From contig JACQVI010000081.1 in assembly GCA_016209795.1 (NCBI GenBank), positions 1 through 47,526 of the forward strand: a DNA stretch of 47,526 bases, in the 5' to 3' direction. The notes beneath the pieces are model-generated. The model saw only the letters and a program-made list of their open reading frames with translations. It searched no databases and was not told the origin of the DNA. This DNA comes from Ignavibacteriota bacterium (lineage in GTDB: Bacteria; Bacteroidota; Ignavibacteria; UBA10030; SZUA-254). A program made the position numbers and the translations under genes. Of the stretch, positions 46,700 through 47,526 are shown piece after piece; position 1 is the stretch's first letter, and the number at the start of each line of letters is the position of its first letter.

Positions 46700-47476
46700 A
46701 TGATCACCATGAATTGGCTTACGGACCCTCAAGTCTGGATTGCACTCATTACACTTACCTCACTTGAGATTGTTCTCGGTATAGACAATATCATTTTCAT
46801 TTCAATCCTCACTGGAAAGTTACCTTTACACCAGAGGGGAAGAGCACGAACCATAGGACTTGCACTTGCGATGCTTATGCGTATCGGACTGTTGTTTTCA
46901 ATTACATTGATCATGCGATTGACTCAACCGCTGTTTACAGTTTTTAGCAATGAGATTTCAGGTCGTGATATTATCCTGATCCTTGGTGGACTTTTTCTCA
47001 TTGCAAAAAGTACGTATGAGATTCATGAGCGACTCGAAGGTACGGAGAAACTGCGTTCTGATTGGCGAAGGGAAGTTTCGTTCACAAGCGTCATAATTCA
47101 AATTCTTCTTCTCGACATTGTCTTCTCGCTGGATTCAGTGATCACGGCGGTTGGCATGACAAATCAACTTGGCATTATGGTGGCTGCAATTATCATCGCA
47201 GTCATTTTCATGATGATATCTTCAGGGGCAATCAGTACCTTTGTGCACCGCCATCCTACAATCAAGGTGCTGGCACTGAGTTTCCTTCTATTGATCGGCG
47301 TAACACTGGTTGCTGAAGGATTAGATCAGCACATTGCCAAGGGATACATTTACTTTGCGATGGCTTTTTCGGTCTTTGTTGAAATGTTAAACTTAAAAGT
47401 AGGTCGACACGAAGTTGAACCTGTGAAGCTTCGTGAATTATACGTCGAAGAGACGAAAGAGACTCGTCAACAGTGA
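46700..47476 (+). CDS. TerC family integral membrane protein
   Basis: TLTSLEIVLGIDNIIFISILTGKLP, ILLLDIVFSLDSVITAVGMTNQ, YIYFAMAFSVFVEMLNLKV. Confidence 0.94.
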   Translation: MITMNWLTDPQVWIALITLTSLEIVLGIDNIIFISILTGKLPLHQRGRARTIGLALAMLMRIGLLFSITLIMRLTQPLFTVFSNEISGRDIILILGGLFLIAKSTYEIHERLEGTEKLRSDWRREVSFTSVIIQILLLDIVFSLDSVITAVGMTNQLGIMVAAIIIAVIFMMISSGAISTFVHRHPTIKVLALSFLLLIGVTLVAEGLDQHIAKGYIYFAMAFSVFVEMLNLKVGRHEVEPVKLRELYVEETKETRQQ

Positions 47477-47492
47477 AAAAAATTTGGATAAC

Positions 47493-47526
47493 ATGAAGGA
47501 AAGTCGTATCATTGAGGGCTTCATAT
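47493..47526 (+). CDS. Possible CDS start truncated by window end
   Basis: ATG at 47493 (MKESRIIEGFI...) open to the window edge; too short to identify. Confidence 0.25.
   Translation, partial: MKESRIIEGFI

Noticed and set aside
1-47526. CRISPR array, prophage or integrase-bearing island
   Set aside because: No regularly spaced direct repeats, phage structural genes, integrase or intact transposase were recognised.

Overview
This window looks like chromosome from a Bacteroidota/Ignavibacteria-like bacterium. That is inferred from a type IX secretion (T9SS) C-terminal sorting domain of the NYPNPFNP...GVYFYRL type and from the gene content. Conserved housekeeping genes dominate the first half: clpB, an isoaspartyl peptidase, rsmB, a DUF58 protein, uvrA, mpg, a CoA-acylating aldehyde dehydrogenase, ruvB/ruvA/ruvC, yebC, recJ, rnpB (RNase P RNA), a zinc-ribbon coiled-coil protein and a Nif3-family protein. 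The second half holds a MacA/FtsX-type exporter without a visible ATPase, two OPT oligopeptide transporters near peptidases, proline dehydrogenase, spmA/spmB and terC. The accessory zone is about 30.8-40.2 kb. It contains an AbiEii-type nucleotidyltransferase pair, a possible sigma-like / membrane anti-sigma (zinc finger plus FG-GAP) / LamG surface protein set, several toxin-antitoxin pairs (RelE-like, DUF433/DUF5615, HicAB), a frameshifted DUF433 relic and at least five orphan or degenerate fragments of the T9SS sorting domain. Small palindromic elements of several families are scattered through the window, including two lying inside the mpg reading frame. No CRISPR array, tRNA, rRNA or intact transposase was recognised. 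All product names come from reading motifs by eye; no database search was run.
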